Part shown: positions 49,130-59,384 of the stretch, in pieces
Layout of the letters: each line of letters starts with the position of its first letter
How positions within the stretch are numbered: the stretch's first letter is position 1
NCBI GenBank assembly: GCA_036873135.1
Contig: JAPTYO010000001.1
Location: forward strand, 40,882,774 to 40,946,773
DNA length: 64,000 bases
Direction: 5' to 3'
From: Clarkia xantiana subsp. parviflora
Taxonomy: Eukaryota; Streptophyta; Magnoliopsida; Myrtales; Onagraceae
The notes under the pieces: model-generated
What the model was told of the DNA's origin: nothing
What the model saw: only the letters and a program-made list of their open reading frames with translations
Database searches by the model: none
Position numbers and translations under genes: made by a program

Positions 49130-49445
49130 AGAACTAAACTGCTACCTGAATTTTGATCAAATTATAAATAGATACTCGAACTTTGACCTTTTTTTTTCAA
49201 ATTTGATACTCAAACCTTTAATTTATGAACAATTTGATACATCTTTTTTAATTTATGTCAGATTAGATATAAAATAAGAATGTTTCGGTAATGTGAGGTC
49301 TTTTTATGTGTACATAAGATGAATTCGAACGTAAATTGAAATTATTTTAGCGAAACAATTTCAATTAGACGCTTAACTGAAAGACAGAGTTAGAATGCGG
49401 CCGAGTCCAATTGAGCATATCCAAATGAAAGTATTTCGTTGTAAC
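49130..49445. mobile_element. Left half of a MITE split by the LTR retrotransposon
   Basis: AACTAAACTGCTACCTGAAT, TACTCGAACTTTGACC and CAATTAGACGCTTAACTGAA are the left-half words of the AAATTGCTAC family. The half stops exactly at the 5' LTR. It continues after the 3' LTR at 60201. Confidence 0.75.
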
Positions 49446-50266
49446 TGATGGATATGTGTCCAATTCGGGTTCGTATTTACGTTTCGGGCCTCGCAAACAC
49501 GCCGAAAATCACATCACAACTTGAAAAACGTCTTCCAAGGGGTAAAAACGGTCCGGAAGTGCATTTACGCGCATCCAGACCGGACCTCCGGATTGCTTGC
49601 AATCCGGACCTCGCCGAATTGCCCAAATTCGACGAGGTCCGGGTTGCTTGCAATCCGGACCTCGCCGAATTGCCCAAATTCGACGAGGTCCGGATTGCAC
49701 TACGGGTAGCGCGATTACCATTTACGCGATTACCGTTACATGAAGGGAAGTCAAGTTCGCATATTACCAATGATGATGACGGTTACCGCTTGCTTTTGGA
49801 CCGTCATCAAACCGCTTTAAAACCGGGCCCGGTCTCAAGGAAGCCTATAAATAGGAGACATTGGCCACCCATTTTCACAGATCCTCTCATTTGCCCAACT
49901 TTGGTATTTTGAGGTCTGACTTCTCTCTAGAAATATTTTCTCTCTCTAGAATTACTCTTTTAGCCCTATAGTGACTTAAGCTTCGGAGAGGGCTCCGCTA
50001 GCACCACCCCCCCTCTCCGTGCTAGCACCGGTCCTTTGTGCAGGAATCGTCGCCCAGACATCCGGATTTGTGCACAGACCACCGCCTTCTGAGACTCGGA
50101 CGTCCCCCTGAGACACAACCGCGCTTCGAGACACAGACCTTTCCGGGATCAACCGAACACTCGTCATTGGCACAAAACTCTTTCAAACGAAGGGTTACAG
50201 CCCGAAAACCCGCACAACCATACGAACAGACGCGTCCCCACGACCCAGTTCATCCAGGACGCAACA
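49446..50266 (+). repeat. 5' LTR, 821 bp
   Basis: TGATGG...GCAACA. A TATAAATA box is at 49846-49853. At 49592-49693 a ~51-bp unit is tandemly doubled. Each unit holds the arms AATCCGGACCTCG and CGA(C)GAGGTCCGG around a short loop, a strong hairpin. A C run of 7 lies at 50008-50014. Confidence 0.93.
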
Positions 50267-50284
50267 TTGGCGCCGTCTACGTGA
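50267..50284 (+). other. Primer-binding site of the LTR element
   Basis: TTGGCGCCGTCTACGTGA directly follows the LTR end. TGGCGCCGTCT is a common plant Ty3/gypsy primer-binding site; the tRNA was not identified. Confidence 0.7.
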
Positions 50285-50315
50285 TTCGAACAAGAAGCTA
50301 CCGTACCGCAAAATC

Positions 50316-53300
50316 ATGACGAGTGATCGCAAACCTCCCGAAGAGGTTAACACAAGAAACATAAGGAAAAGGCCCGGACGTCCCAAGAAGTCCCCGGCAA
50401 ACAAAAGAACAGGAGGCCAAATGCCAGCTGGGAGCCAGTCAGGACCCTCCCACATTCCAAGAGCTACTTCCGTAGCTTCATCCTTGCCAACTGACAATGT
50501 GCCCGACACACAGCACAGAGAGCCAAGGGACGAGCATCACTCACCTCCACCTGGTTTCGAGCCAGAGGTGAATGAAGATGAATCTCAGACGGAAAGGCCG
50601 CAAGGCGAACAAAGAACGGGAGCAAACCCAATGCCCACCGTTACTCCAGCGATGATGGCTGCGTTGGAAGAGTTACTCGCATTCCGCGAGTCTCTAAAAA
50701 ACCAAGGATATGCTGCTCAACAACCTCCAACTAACCAAGAGCACGACGCACCAGCAAGAGAGGTGTTGCAAGACACTACTCGCCACGACAATCCTTTCCA
50801 GGGCAGAAACCAACACGCAAGATATGAAGCTGCACGGTCATACACTCCTTCCCAAGGAGCCCGTCATTGGAGGAATGAAAGGCAGCCCCCATTCTACCAC
50901 CCACCGCAGCCAACGAGGGATGATCCCTTCCAGGCCACAAGCAGAGATCAATCTGACATCTATCACAACAATGGTCGGCAAAATCCTTCAAAAGGTTACG
51001 CTGAACTTGCAAAAGGGTTTAGCACCGAGATGTTAGAAGAAATGGTAGAGAAGAAGATGAAGGAAGCAAAGATGAAGGGCATGCACGCACTTGAAGAAAG
51101 GGCGTCACATCCGTTCGCGGACCACCTTGTGAACAGTCGTGTCCCAGACGCACTGTACCGAATTGGAGGGGACCTCTACCGTGGAAAAGGAGACCCAGTG
51201 GAACACGTGCAAAAACACGAGGCCTCTCTGCTAGGCAGAACGAAGAACCCACACCACTTCTCAATGACGTTTTCACAAACTCTTGCCGGGACTGCAGCAC
51301 ACTGGTTCTTCTCGCTGCCATGCGGAAGCATCACTTCATGGGCGGACCTGAAGGCTAAATTCATTCAACGATACATGGGCGGGCGCACATTGCTAAAGGG
51401 GTCAAATGCTATGGACGACGTCCAACAACAAAACGAAGAACCTCTCGCCGACTACTACGTCCGCTTCAACCAGAATATCTCTGATATTCAGGGGAACCTG
51501 ACGGAAGGAGAGATTGTTCGAGCGTTCATTCGAAACCTCGGACGAAGAGGCTATGCCCTAGCAGAAAAAACGGCAAAGCGCCCAGCTGAAACCATGGAGG
51601 AGTTAGCCGCAAGAGTTAAAGAATACGTGGACCTCGAAAGGTTCAGACGTCAGAACAAGGCAAAAATATCTGCGGCAAAGGCAAAAGAAAATCCAAAGCA
51701 GAACCAACCAAAACCACACTCAAGTGGTCAACAAGGAAGAAATTGGCAACCTCAGCCGAAAAGACCTTTTCAAGGAGATTTTCAGAAGCCAAAAGAAGTA
51801 AATCTTGCTGACTGCATTACTTTGAATGCCCCGCTGTCCGTAATATTGAGAGAGATGAAGGATGCGAACATGTGGAAAGAGCCGAACAATTTCAGAAAAG
51901 GCCCGCTGGGGAGAGACAAGGACAAGTGGTGTGAAAACCATGAGGTCTTCGGCCACGAGACGGACAGCTGTGTCAGTCTACGCTTCCGCATTAACAACTT
52001 CGTCCTCAAAGGCGAATTGAAGCAATTTGTCGATCAAGGCGACAACCCCCCGAAAAAGGCTCAAGCAGAGTCATCAAAAAGAGGAAACAAGGGAAAAGAG
52101 AAGGTCAATGACAACCCTCCGCCAGCTAAGCGAGGCGTAATCAACGTCATACACGGAGGACCTGCCGCCGGAGGACAAGTGTCTAATGCTCGGGACATTT
52201 ATGCATCCCAAGAAGCAACATTGCCGAAATACGGAAAGCGCAAGCAACCGGAGCAAGAAGACGCGGTCATCCAATTTTCCAGGGAAGACTTAAAGCATAT
52301 CGTTTACCCTCACGATGACGCTTTAGTCATAACCATGGACATTGACGGATACGATGTGAAAAGAATCCTCGTCAATGGTGGAAGCTCCGCTGACATTCTA
52401 CATGTCAAAGTCCTAGAGCAACTGGGAAGATCTGTCAAAGACTTGACTCCGGGAACCTTCTCGCTAGTCAGCTTCGCCGGAGCAGCTACACACCCCCTGG
52501 GTACAATCACGCTTCCTGTCATCCTTGGCCAAGGGTGGAGAGCATTGCATGTCAACGTCACTTTTGTCGTTGTAGAATCTCTTGGGGCCTATAACGGAAT
52601 TCTGGGACGAACAACGATCAACCCTTACGTGATCGTACCCTCCACTGTCCACCAAAAGATGAAGTTCCCTACGGACCATGGGATTGGGGAAGTGCTAGGC
52701 GACCAGATAACCGCAAGACGTTGTTACGTCAACACCTTAAGAGCAAAGCACCAATTCCATGTGGCAATGATAAATTCTTTCAAAAAGCAGAAAGTTGTTG
52801 ATGAAAGGAAGGAGCAAGTGGTGGAACAAGCTGTTACAGTTTGGAAGCCACAAGAATACATCCAGTATTCGCCATGGAACCAGATATGGCTCGTCAAGCA
52901 GGGAGAAGGCGAGCCAATCATGGACTACTTCATCAGATTCGCTTCTAACGCCTTCTCGGCGAAAGCAACAAGAGAAGAAGTGATAAGCGTGTTCTATGCA
53001 AACATGAACGCCATATCTTTCCTTCTCTTCGGACGAACTCATGGATGGAGAACAACAAAAACCATGGCAGATCTAAAGGATAAGCTTAAGACAGCAGACT
53101 TGTGCGAAGAAGAACTGAGGTGGGGTACACCCCTCAGTTGGGACAAAGGAGTTCGAGCAAAAACAAACAAACAGGAAGGCGCAAACATCGATATCGACAA
53201 CATCTTCACACCGCTAAACACGGTTGCTGAAGACATTTATGTCAACCTACTTGAAAACAAGCTCCCAAGTCCACTTGTTCCGAAGACAGCTTTCTTGGGC

Positions 53301-53318
53301 AACAACATTAGGGAATGA
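50316..53318 (+). CDS. Retrotransposon Gag-protease polyprotein (1000 residues) with inactivated protease motif and a second Gag-like part
   Basis: The ATG lies 50 bp after the LTR. Residues about 17-27 (RKRPGRPKKSP) look like an AT-hook. Residues about 330-440 are the Retrotrans_gag domain: LAGTAAHWFFSLPCGSITSW, KFIQRYMGG, EEPLADYYVRFN, ETMEELAARVKEYV. A zinc-finger-like WCENHEVFGHETDSC follows near 541. The retropepsin-like part near 683-700 reads ILVNGGSSADIL, where the family has Asp: codon AAT at 52374-52376 (residue 687), one transition from GAT. From about 838 a second gag-like segment appears (GEPIMDYFIRFA, REEVISVFYANM, TMADLKDKL), ending at a TGA. No polymerase domain. Gag would form particles in the cytoplasm; protease activity is unlikely. 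Confidence 0.88.
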   Translation: MTSDRKPPEEVNTRNIRKRPGRPKKSPANKRTGGQMPAGSQSGPSHIPRATSVASSLPTDNVPDTQHREPRDEHHSPPPGFEPEVNEDESQTERPQGEQRTGANPMPTVTPAMMAALEELLAFRESLKNQGYAAQQPPTNQEHDAPAREVLQDTTRHDNPFQGRNQHARYEAARSYTPSQGARHWRNERQPPFYHPPQPTRDDPFQATSRDQSDIYHNNGRQNPSKGYAELAKGFSTEMLEEMVEKKMKEAKMKGMHALEERASHPFADHLVNSRVPDALYRIGGDLYRGKGDPVEHVQKHEASLLGRTKNPHHFSMTFSQTLAGTAAHWFFSLPCGSITSWADLKAKFIQRYMGGRTLLKGSNAMDDVQQQNEEPLADYYVRFNQNISDIQGNLTEGEIVRAFIRNLGRRGYALAEKTAKRPAETMEELAARVKEYVDLERFRRQNKAKISAAKAKENPKQNQPKPHSSGQQGRNWQPQPKRPFQGDFQKPKEVNLADCITLNAPLSVILREMKDANMWKEPNNFRKGPLGRDKDKWCENHEVFGHETDSCVSLRFRINNFVLKGELKQFVDQGDNPPKKAQAESSKRGNKGKEKVNDNPPPAKRGVINVIHGGPAAGGQVSNARDIYASQEATLPKYGKRKQPEQEDAVIQFSREDLKHIVYPHDDALVITMDIDGYDVKRILVNGGSSADILHVKVLEQLGRSVKDLTPGTFSLVSFAGAATHPLGTITLPVILGQGWRALHVNVTFVVVESLGAYNGILGRTTINPYVIVPSTVHQKMKFPTDHGIGEVLGDQITARRCYVNTLRAKHQFHVAMINSFKKQKVVDERKEQVVEQAVTVWKPQEYIQYSPWNQIWLVKQGEGEPIMDYFIRFASNAFSAKATREEVISVFYANMNAISFLLFGRTHGWRTTKTMADLKDKLKTADLCEEELRWGTPLSWDKGVRAKTNKQEGANIDIDNIFTPLNTVAEDIYVNLLENKLPSPLVPKTAFLGNNIRE

Positions 53319-53459
53319 TGCAAGTACCACAAAACTTGGGGGCACAACACAAACATGTGTCTACCACTAAGGTGTGAGATTGAAGAATGCATCGCGCTAG
53401 GTGCATTAAGACGATTTGTTGCAACCAACTCCGCGGCATCGTCATCAAACCAGCCATAA
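53319..53459 (+). pseudogene. Second zinc-finger-like Gag tail beyond the TGA stop
   Basis: In the same frame after the stop, 46 codons stay open to TAA. They read CKYHKTWGHNTNMC, then IEECIALGALRRFV. This parallels the first finger and its tail (WCENHEVFGHETDSC, NNFVLKGELKQFV). So the TGA at 53316-53318 interrupts a second gag-nucleocapsid unit. It is either a nonsense mutation or, less likely, a readthrough site. Confidence 0.7.
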
Positions 53460-55292
53460 CGAAACAGGAGAAATAACTATCTTTCAGATTACTTTGCGCA
53501 TTTCTATTCCAAGTGTTTCTAGTATAATCACATTTACATGTTTTAAGAAGGAATGATCGGTTGACGCCTTCTCGAAAAAACAATGTAAATACGCGCAAGT
53601 ATCTAATAAAGTCAATCTACATTTGTAGGTACACATCTATGTCTTGCACACTATTTTTGGATTAAACGCGAAGCAACTAAACTACGCGCTTATTATCTAC
53701 ATCAATAATCCAAGATATTATGACATGTGCAAGCAAAATCTATTACGCGTTATAACAACGCTTATCATCAACAACAATTTACTCATATTGATGACTACAT
53801 CAAAAGGCATCATCATAGAATCATAAACTTGGAGTTAAGCCCAAGATATTTTCAAAGACAGCATGCTGCAAATACACATAATGGATGATATTTGCATATC
53901 TACACCAACAAAAAGTTTATTTCTCCATTGGCATCTATCTCAAGAAGGTGCCGACAACACAAAGCCATTACGCCATGTGCACAATCAACTTATAAACCGC
54001 AATAACAACTGCAGATTATCAATCAAAATGACGATTATGCTAAAGACGTCAACTACAAGCAAAATCTTGGATTAACACCAAGACCTACTATCAAAAGTGG
54101 CATGTTGATGTATCCTCTTTGTAAAGACAAACCTCATGTTTACTTCTAGAAAATGACATGCTGTGACATCTCTTATTAGAGGTAAATCCTCATGTTCATA
54201 GCCATTCCCTGGATTCAGAACAGGATGGGCAAATACAATACGGGACTGATCACCCCATAAGTGGCAGAAGTTCTCTTGTTAGACAACGACCCCACGCTAC
54301 AACAAGTGCGAATTCCTGGTTAGGGTTCGCTCTTCATGGCGAATGTCCTCTTGTTAGAAGACAATCCCATATTACGAATTCCTAGTAAGGGTTCACTCTT
54401 CATGGAGAATGTCCTCTTGTTATATGATAATCCCATATTACGAATTCCTGGTAAGGGTTCACTCTATACGGCAAAAGTCCTCTTGTTAAATGACAATTCC
54501 GTACTACAGATTTTAAAACCGTGTTGCATGGTTCCTGGACGCAGAAAACATGCATCACAATTCACACTTTCAAAAAGTGTTACATGATCCCTGGAAGCAG
54601 GAATCATGTATCACAAATATTTTACCAAATATTTTGTCAAATATTTCATCAAATATTTTATGTATCAAACACCTTTCAAAATATTTTATCAACAAGCTTT
54701 TTAGGGTTCACAAAACACTTCTTTAAAAACCAAAATGTTTTTACGTATACTTCCCCAACGCGGGTTGATACACGCTGGCAGGTGCGCACCCTGTTTAAAG
54801 CTCATAAAATTTACAAGTCGAGTCTTGTACAACGTCGCCTTATAGTGGAACTAAGAGACGGTATAAACTAGTATCTTGCCCAAGCCAAGATAACACATTT
54901 CAAACATACTACTCGTTAAGTCGCTATACGCGAACCACTTGACAGATTTCAACATATATAACGACAAGCTATGTAGGGAAGATGAGCAACATACATAACG
55001 TATCATGCAAACAATCTTGAATCAAAAGTGTCTATCGGTCACGATTGCGGGGACTACGTCTACGTTACTAGTCATCCATGTTCAATAAACACAGTAAGTG
55101 ATAACGGTATGAAATATTACTAACAAGTTATCATGCAAACTGCTATGTATAAAGCAGGTTCAAACGACGTAGTTCAAAGTTAACAAGTCACAAGCAACAA
55201 TCAAGGAATAACTCCAACAAGTTTCTAAACATAAAAGCCGGGGGGCAAGCGGACTCATAAACGAGTTCAACATATCGAAAAGATGGCACAGA
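53460..55292. repeat. Retrotransposon spacer with 66-bp tandem repeats (about 54265-54500)
   Basis: The unit GTCCTCTTGTTA, GACAATCCCATATTACGAAT, TCCTGGTAAGGGTTCACTC recurs with a 66-bp period (at 54347, 54413, 54479) plus a diverged copy near 54272. A smaller CAAATATTTT(A/G)(T/C) repeat follows at 54610-54665. No gene on either strand. Confidence 0.75.
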
Positions 55293-57625
55293 TCAAAGAA
55301 TGCCATCATCCCTGACAGGACTGGGCGGAACAGGCAGAAGTTGCACATTAGTGCCGCCACCGTCTTCTCCAAACAAAAATGCAAACTGAGATGTTGCAGT
55401 ATCCAAACGACGGAGCTCGGCAACTTGCCCAACTGCAAACTCCGCATACGGCCCTAACTTGTCAAAAGGAAAGCCAGGAGCAAGAATGCTCACCCTACGA
55501 ACAAAGTCCTCAGCAAACTCGCTGAGCATAGGAGCGGCCTTCGCTGTAGCAGCAGCAGTAACCGCGCTGTCAAATCCAGGAGTAGAAGGGAACTTGCTAA
55601 GTCCCTCTTCAATGCCAGCCTTCATTTCTTCTTCGCGCACTTTCCGACAGGCAATTTTGTGCTTGCCCGCGTTGTCAGAAATGGCATTCTCAATGGCAGC
55701 GTTCTCAGATTCAAGCTGAACAAGGCTGGCATGATCAGCATCATAACGAGCATCAAAATCCGTCTTCTTCAACGAAAGACGGCGCACTTCGTCCTTAGCT
55801 TCCTCAAGCTCCTTGGATAAAGTGGCAGCTTTATCAGCAATGGAACGCCTCTCCTGGACAAGCTCCAAAAGGAAGGAGGCCATGTGCACCATATCAGAAA
55901 CAACCTGAAAACAAAGAGACAATAAGCATACATGTTTGGGAACAACGAGAACAGCAAAGTGAAGAAAGATACTCACTGGAGTGAATCCAGATAGCGATCT
56001 CTCAACAAAGGTTCGTGCCTCCTCATCACTCGAGGGCCGAACAACTCGATCACCAGGAGGAATAAATCGATGAAGAACGCGCACGCCAACTTCCGGCATG
56101 CTCAGCTGAGAGTTCTTGGGAAAAGTAAGATCTCCTGCCACATATGGCATCCACTTACCATCTGAGATATCGCCTTCCAAAGGACGAAGCAAATCCGCAC
56201 GTCCAAGTGGCGGAATCACTACATGCAAACCAAACAGAGTTATGCAAAAGCTAAAAACAAAGCGCACAAAAGTACACAGTCAAGTGTTCAGCTTATACCA
56301 GAAGGAAGAGAACGTTCCACCTCGGATCGCTCCTTCGAGCGGGGGGCAGACAACGCATCCTCGCAACCGTCAACTTCCTTCCCTTTATGGCAGGAAGGAG
56401 TAGGAACGGTCACAGTAGTCTTCGGACGCTTCGAACTGCTCGAAGAACGCGCCCCAGTGGTGGACCGTTTTGAAGAATCAGGAACGGCAACAACGCGATC
56501 AGTAACAAGCGTCGTGCGGCCTGCAAGTAACACACAAAGTTACAACCCAACCAACAAAATACATAAGGAAGATTGTTTATTCAAACCGTTTACCTTTTTC
56601 ACGTCCAGAAGCCGTCGATGCTCCAGAAGCAAGAGGTGGAACAATCCTTCCGCTAGAGGCAATCTTGCGAGCGGCTGCCGTCTGCAAAGACGAGCTTTTT
56701 CCGTCAAACCAACCTACAGCGCAACACGGTAAAAGTTATAAAAATGATCAGCATACCGAAGCTGCAGAAGGGAGCACATGAATCCCAGCATCAACCAATT
56801 CCTGATCGGATGCACGCAACGAGTAAGTAAAGTCGCGCGATTGTTGACAGTGGTATATCTGCTTTATCGCCTCCCTATCCGACAAGGAAAGTTCCCGAAA
56901 GGCAGGCGCGGGATCAGACTTCCGAACATACTCGACATCCCAAGTCGTACCCGCATCATGAGGAAAAAAGTAATGATGTCTCCAATGATCGGCAGACCGA
57001 TCCGCAGCGGCGACTAATCGGTAACTAGAATCCCACTTGGCTTCTCCAAGACCAAGCTCCTCCAACGAACTTTCACACTGCACAATCCTGCAGAGTTTGG
57101 ACTCTTAAGCTGGTAGAAGCAGGGAAAGAGGGTGCGAGAGTAACGCCAGGATTGCTTGTGAAGCAACACTCTAAAACAAGTCCATACTCGAATCCCGTTG
57201 GGCGCAAGATCTAAAGGGGAAATCCCGTAACCACTACAGAGCTCAATCAATTCAAAGCAGTAGGGAAACCGCAGACCCTCCCTAACGTGAGATGTGTACA
57301 CAACAGATAAATCTACAGGCGGAGGAGTAGCATCCCCTAAACTACTCTCATGGAGTACGTCAAAGGGGTAAACATCCTCGGTACAAGGATCGAGTCCGGA
57401 GGCACTCGCATACAGGGTGAACAAGGATCTATCCAAGCGGTTAGTATAGTACCTAACCAACACCTCGGTCTCCCCAACAGAAGACGCCCCAACAAAAGGA
57501 TCAGCAGCTACACCCTCGTCGGTGTCCAAAACACTATCTACTGGTAAAACCAGGTCTACCTCCAAGTCATCCTCTATATCAGAATTAAAAGGAGTCTGCG
57601 ATAGAGGAGTGATGGACTTACTCAT
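55293..57625 (-). CDS. Antisense gene inside the retrotransposon: coiled-coil protein with gypsy-type transposase-like N-terminus
   Basis: Minus-strand exons: about 56757-57625, 56594-56713, 56300/56299-56520, 55977-56218, 55293-55904, with good GT-AG borders. The last three join in frame. N-terminal part: acidic, then LRFPYCFELIELCSGYGISP, LAPNGIRVWTCFRVLL, CFYQLKSPN and further on DHWRHHYFF, the pattern of the plant putative gypsy-type transposon domain (PF04195). Middle: Ser/Lys-rich with SSSSSKRPKTT, perhaps a nuclear signal. C-terminal: a long coiled coil (LVQERRSIADKAATLSKELE onwards) ending DDGIL. Start: ATG at 57625, which begins MSKSITPL. Problems: the first exon changes frame near 57105, and the join to the second exon is out of phase by my reading, so it is either damaged or spliced differently. 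Tat-lineage elements are known to carry such antisense frames; their role is unknown. Confidence 0.72.
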
Positions 57626-57699
57626 TGCAACAACTCGATCAAAAGGAAGGGAGCTCCGCAAGAGGTTACTACGACTCCACAATCTGCAAGAACCAAGCA
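57626..57699 (-). promoter_or_regulatory. Leader of the antisense gene with a 3' splice site
   Basis: On the minus strand TGGTTCTTGCAG (ending near 57684) is a strong acceptor 60 bp before the ATG, so the leader may contain an intron whose donor lies in or beyond the tandem array. Confidence 0.4.
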
Positions 57700-57949
57700 G
57701 AAGTCAACGCGCGTAGCGAAGGTCAACGCGCATAGCAAAAGTCAACGCGCGTAACAAAGGTCAACGCGCGTAGTAAAAGTCAACGCGCGTAACAAAGGTC
57801 AACGCGCGTAGTAAAAGTCAAACGCGCATAGCGAAGGTCAACGCACGTAGCGAAGGTCAACGCGCATAGCAAAAGTCAACGCGCGTAGCAAAGGTCAACG
57901 CGCGTAGCAAAAGTCAACGCGCGTAGCGAAAGTCAACACACATAGCAAA
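57700..57949. repeat. 13-copy, 19-bp tandem array of W-box plus CGCG-box units
   Basis: The unit is AAGGTCAACGCGCGTAGCA. Thirteen copies are counted, with AAGGTCAAC and AAAGTCAAC often alternating. On the minus strand, the coding strand of the antisense gene, each reads TTGACC or TTGACT, the WRKY W-box core. The GCGCGT/ACGCGC part fits the CAMTA CGCG box (VCGCGB) in most copies. Copy 7 has an extra A, copy 8 reads CGCACGT and copy 13 has ACACACAT in place of the CGCG. Position just upstream of the antisense gene suggests an enhancer. Confidence 0.85.
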
Positions 57950-59374
57950 GTTGGTACGTACGATTAAAGGGACTAACGTCTTAAAAGGCTATCATGCGAA
58001 CGGTGAATCTAACGGGACGAACCACGAGGATCAAATACGACGATACTTAAGGAAAATATTTTCTTAAGGCTTCAAAGGCAACAAACGGCTACTCCTAAGG
58101 AAGTTTGGCAATTCCCATCAACCAACGAACACATCATGGGGAAAAAATTATGCATACCGGCCAAAAGCCTCTACACAAAGACACGGGGGCAATATGTCCA
58201 ATCGGGGAGTTCTACTTCAACTATCCACGGAAGTGAAAAATCGCTTAAGGCATGAACTAACGGCAATAGTAACGACAACCAATCAGAAATTATTCGATAT
58301 ACAAACACCAATAAGCAGTCCCATACGACAACAACGACAAATAGCCTAAACGAACAACAATACGGCGACATTCGAAATCAAGTCGAAGCTGTCCTGTAAA
58401 ATCGAATTTCCAGATTACCTCAAAACGTGACGAAAAGTATCACAATGGACTCCCCTCGTCGAGAAGATTTCAGAAAGGTAAGGACCGCGACGAACGGAGC
58501 ACGGGAAGGCGGCGCGTGGGTTACACGCGCCGGCAAGGCAAATCTCACGCGGCGGCGCGTGAGGGCGCGTCCGGCGTCTCCTGGTGATTCCGCAGGCGGC
58601 GCTGGAATCCTCGTGACAATCTGAGTCGATTGGTGGTGTCAATTTCTGAAAACAAGTTAAGGATCAGGCACGAAACTTTCGGGATACGTCTAAGCTTTAC
58701 GACGGTGAAGAAACTATGAACACACAAACAATTTCTGGAAATGATGAAGGGATTACCTGCAAAGAAGAATGAATAATGAATTCCCAAAGTGCTGGAGGAA
58801 TGATTGGGGATTTGTGTAATTACATATCCCAAAAGATGCCTTGGTGATAAGGATTAAAGGAGTAACTCATCTACACTCACGCCTAAATACTTACGGTATA
58901 CTCCACCCTCTCTTCTAAATATCTACTCCTACATACATGATTATTTTGATATTGCACGTATCAAACCCGTCATTCTACGCGTATGTTTTCATATCGCATG
59001 ATGCATGATTTGATAGTCGCTAAGTCGTTTTAGAAATATATGGATTATATTTCTTGCATCGCGTAATTACGATCTTGCCATAACCGTTACTTGTATATAT
59101 ATGTTGATGAAAGCATATCCGCATGACGTATTGCTAATTACCTATATCCCTAATGGTAACCATACTTGCACGCTACAATATACGCATTCCCTATTTGCAC
59201 TAACCATGATGACAGGAAACAAAGTCATTCGGTCGGAAAATCAAGGGACGGACGAAATCAAGATTGCTACGTCCAACCAATAACCGAAATCGGAAGGTTA
59301 GCGTCAAGCTCAAATTGGACGCGTATCCTAACTTAACAATAGAGTCAAGAAAAGTTTTAAACCGTTACTTGACT
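57950..59374. other. Retrotransposon 3' spacer, including a GC-rich patch
   Basis: No gene recognised. 58490-58620 is markedly GC-rich (GGCGGCGCGTG-type words) and could be a promoter or first non-coding exon for the antisense gene; nothing in the sequence proves this. Confidence 0.4.
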
Positions 59375-59384
59375 CGGGGGAAAG
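59375..59384 (+). other. Polypurine tract
   Basis: CGGGGGAAAG directly before the TG of the 3' LTR, the expected place and composition for plus-strand priming. Confidence 0.75.

Noticed and set aside
49448..49912. 154-codon frame in the 5' LTR (and 187 codons in the 3' LTR)
   Set aside because: The frames lie wholly in the LTR and change with the repeat number of the hairpin unit. There is no domain, and the TATA box lies inside them.
50776..52679. Several minus-strand frames opposite gag
   Set aside because: Shadows of the gag coding strand without splice structure or domains, unlike the antisense gene at 55293-57625.
57700..57949. Regular short direct repeats that might be a CRISPR array
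   Set aside because: Units are contiguous 19-mers without variable spacers, in plant DNA. This is a tandem array.
53460..59374. Reverse transcriptase, RNase H or integrase of the LTR element
   Set aside because: I looked for YxDD-like, DD35E-like and HHCC patterns in the open frames of both strands and found none.
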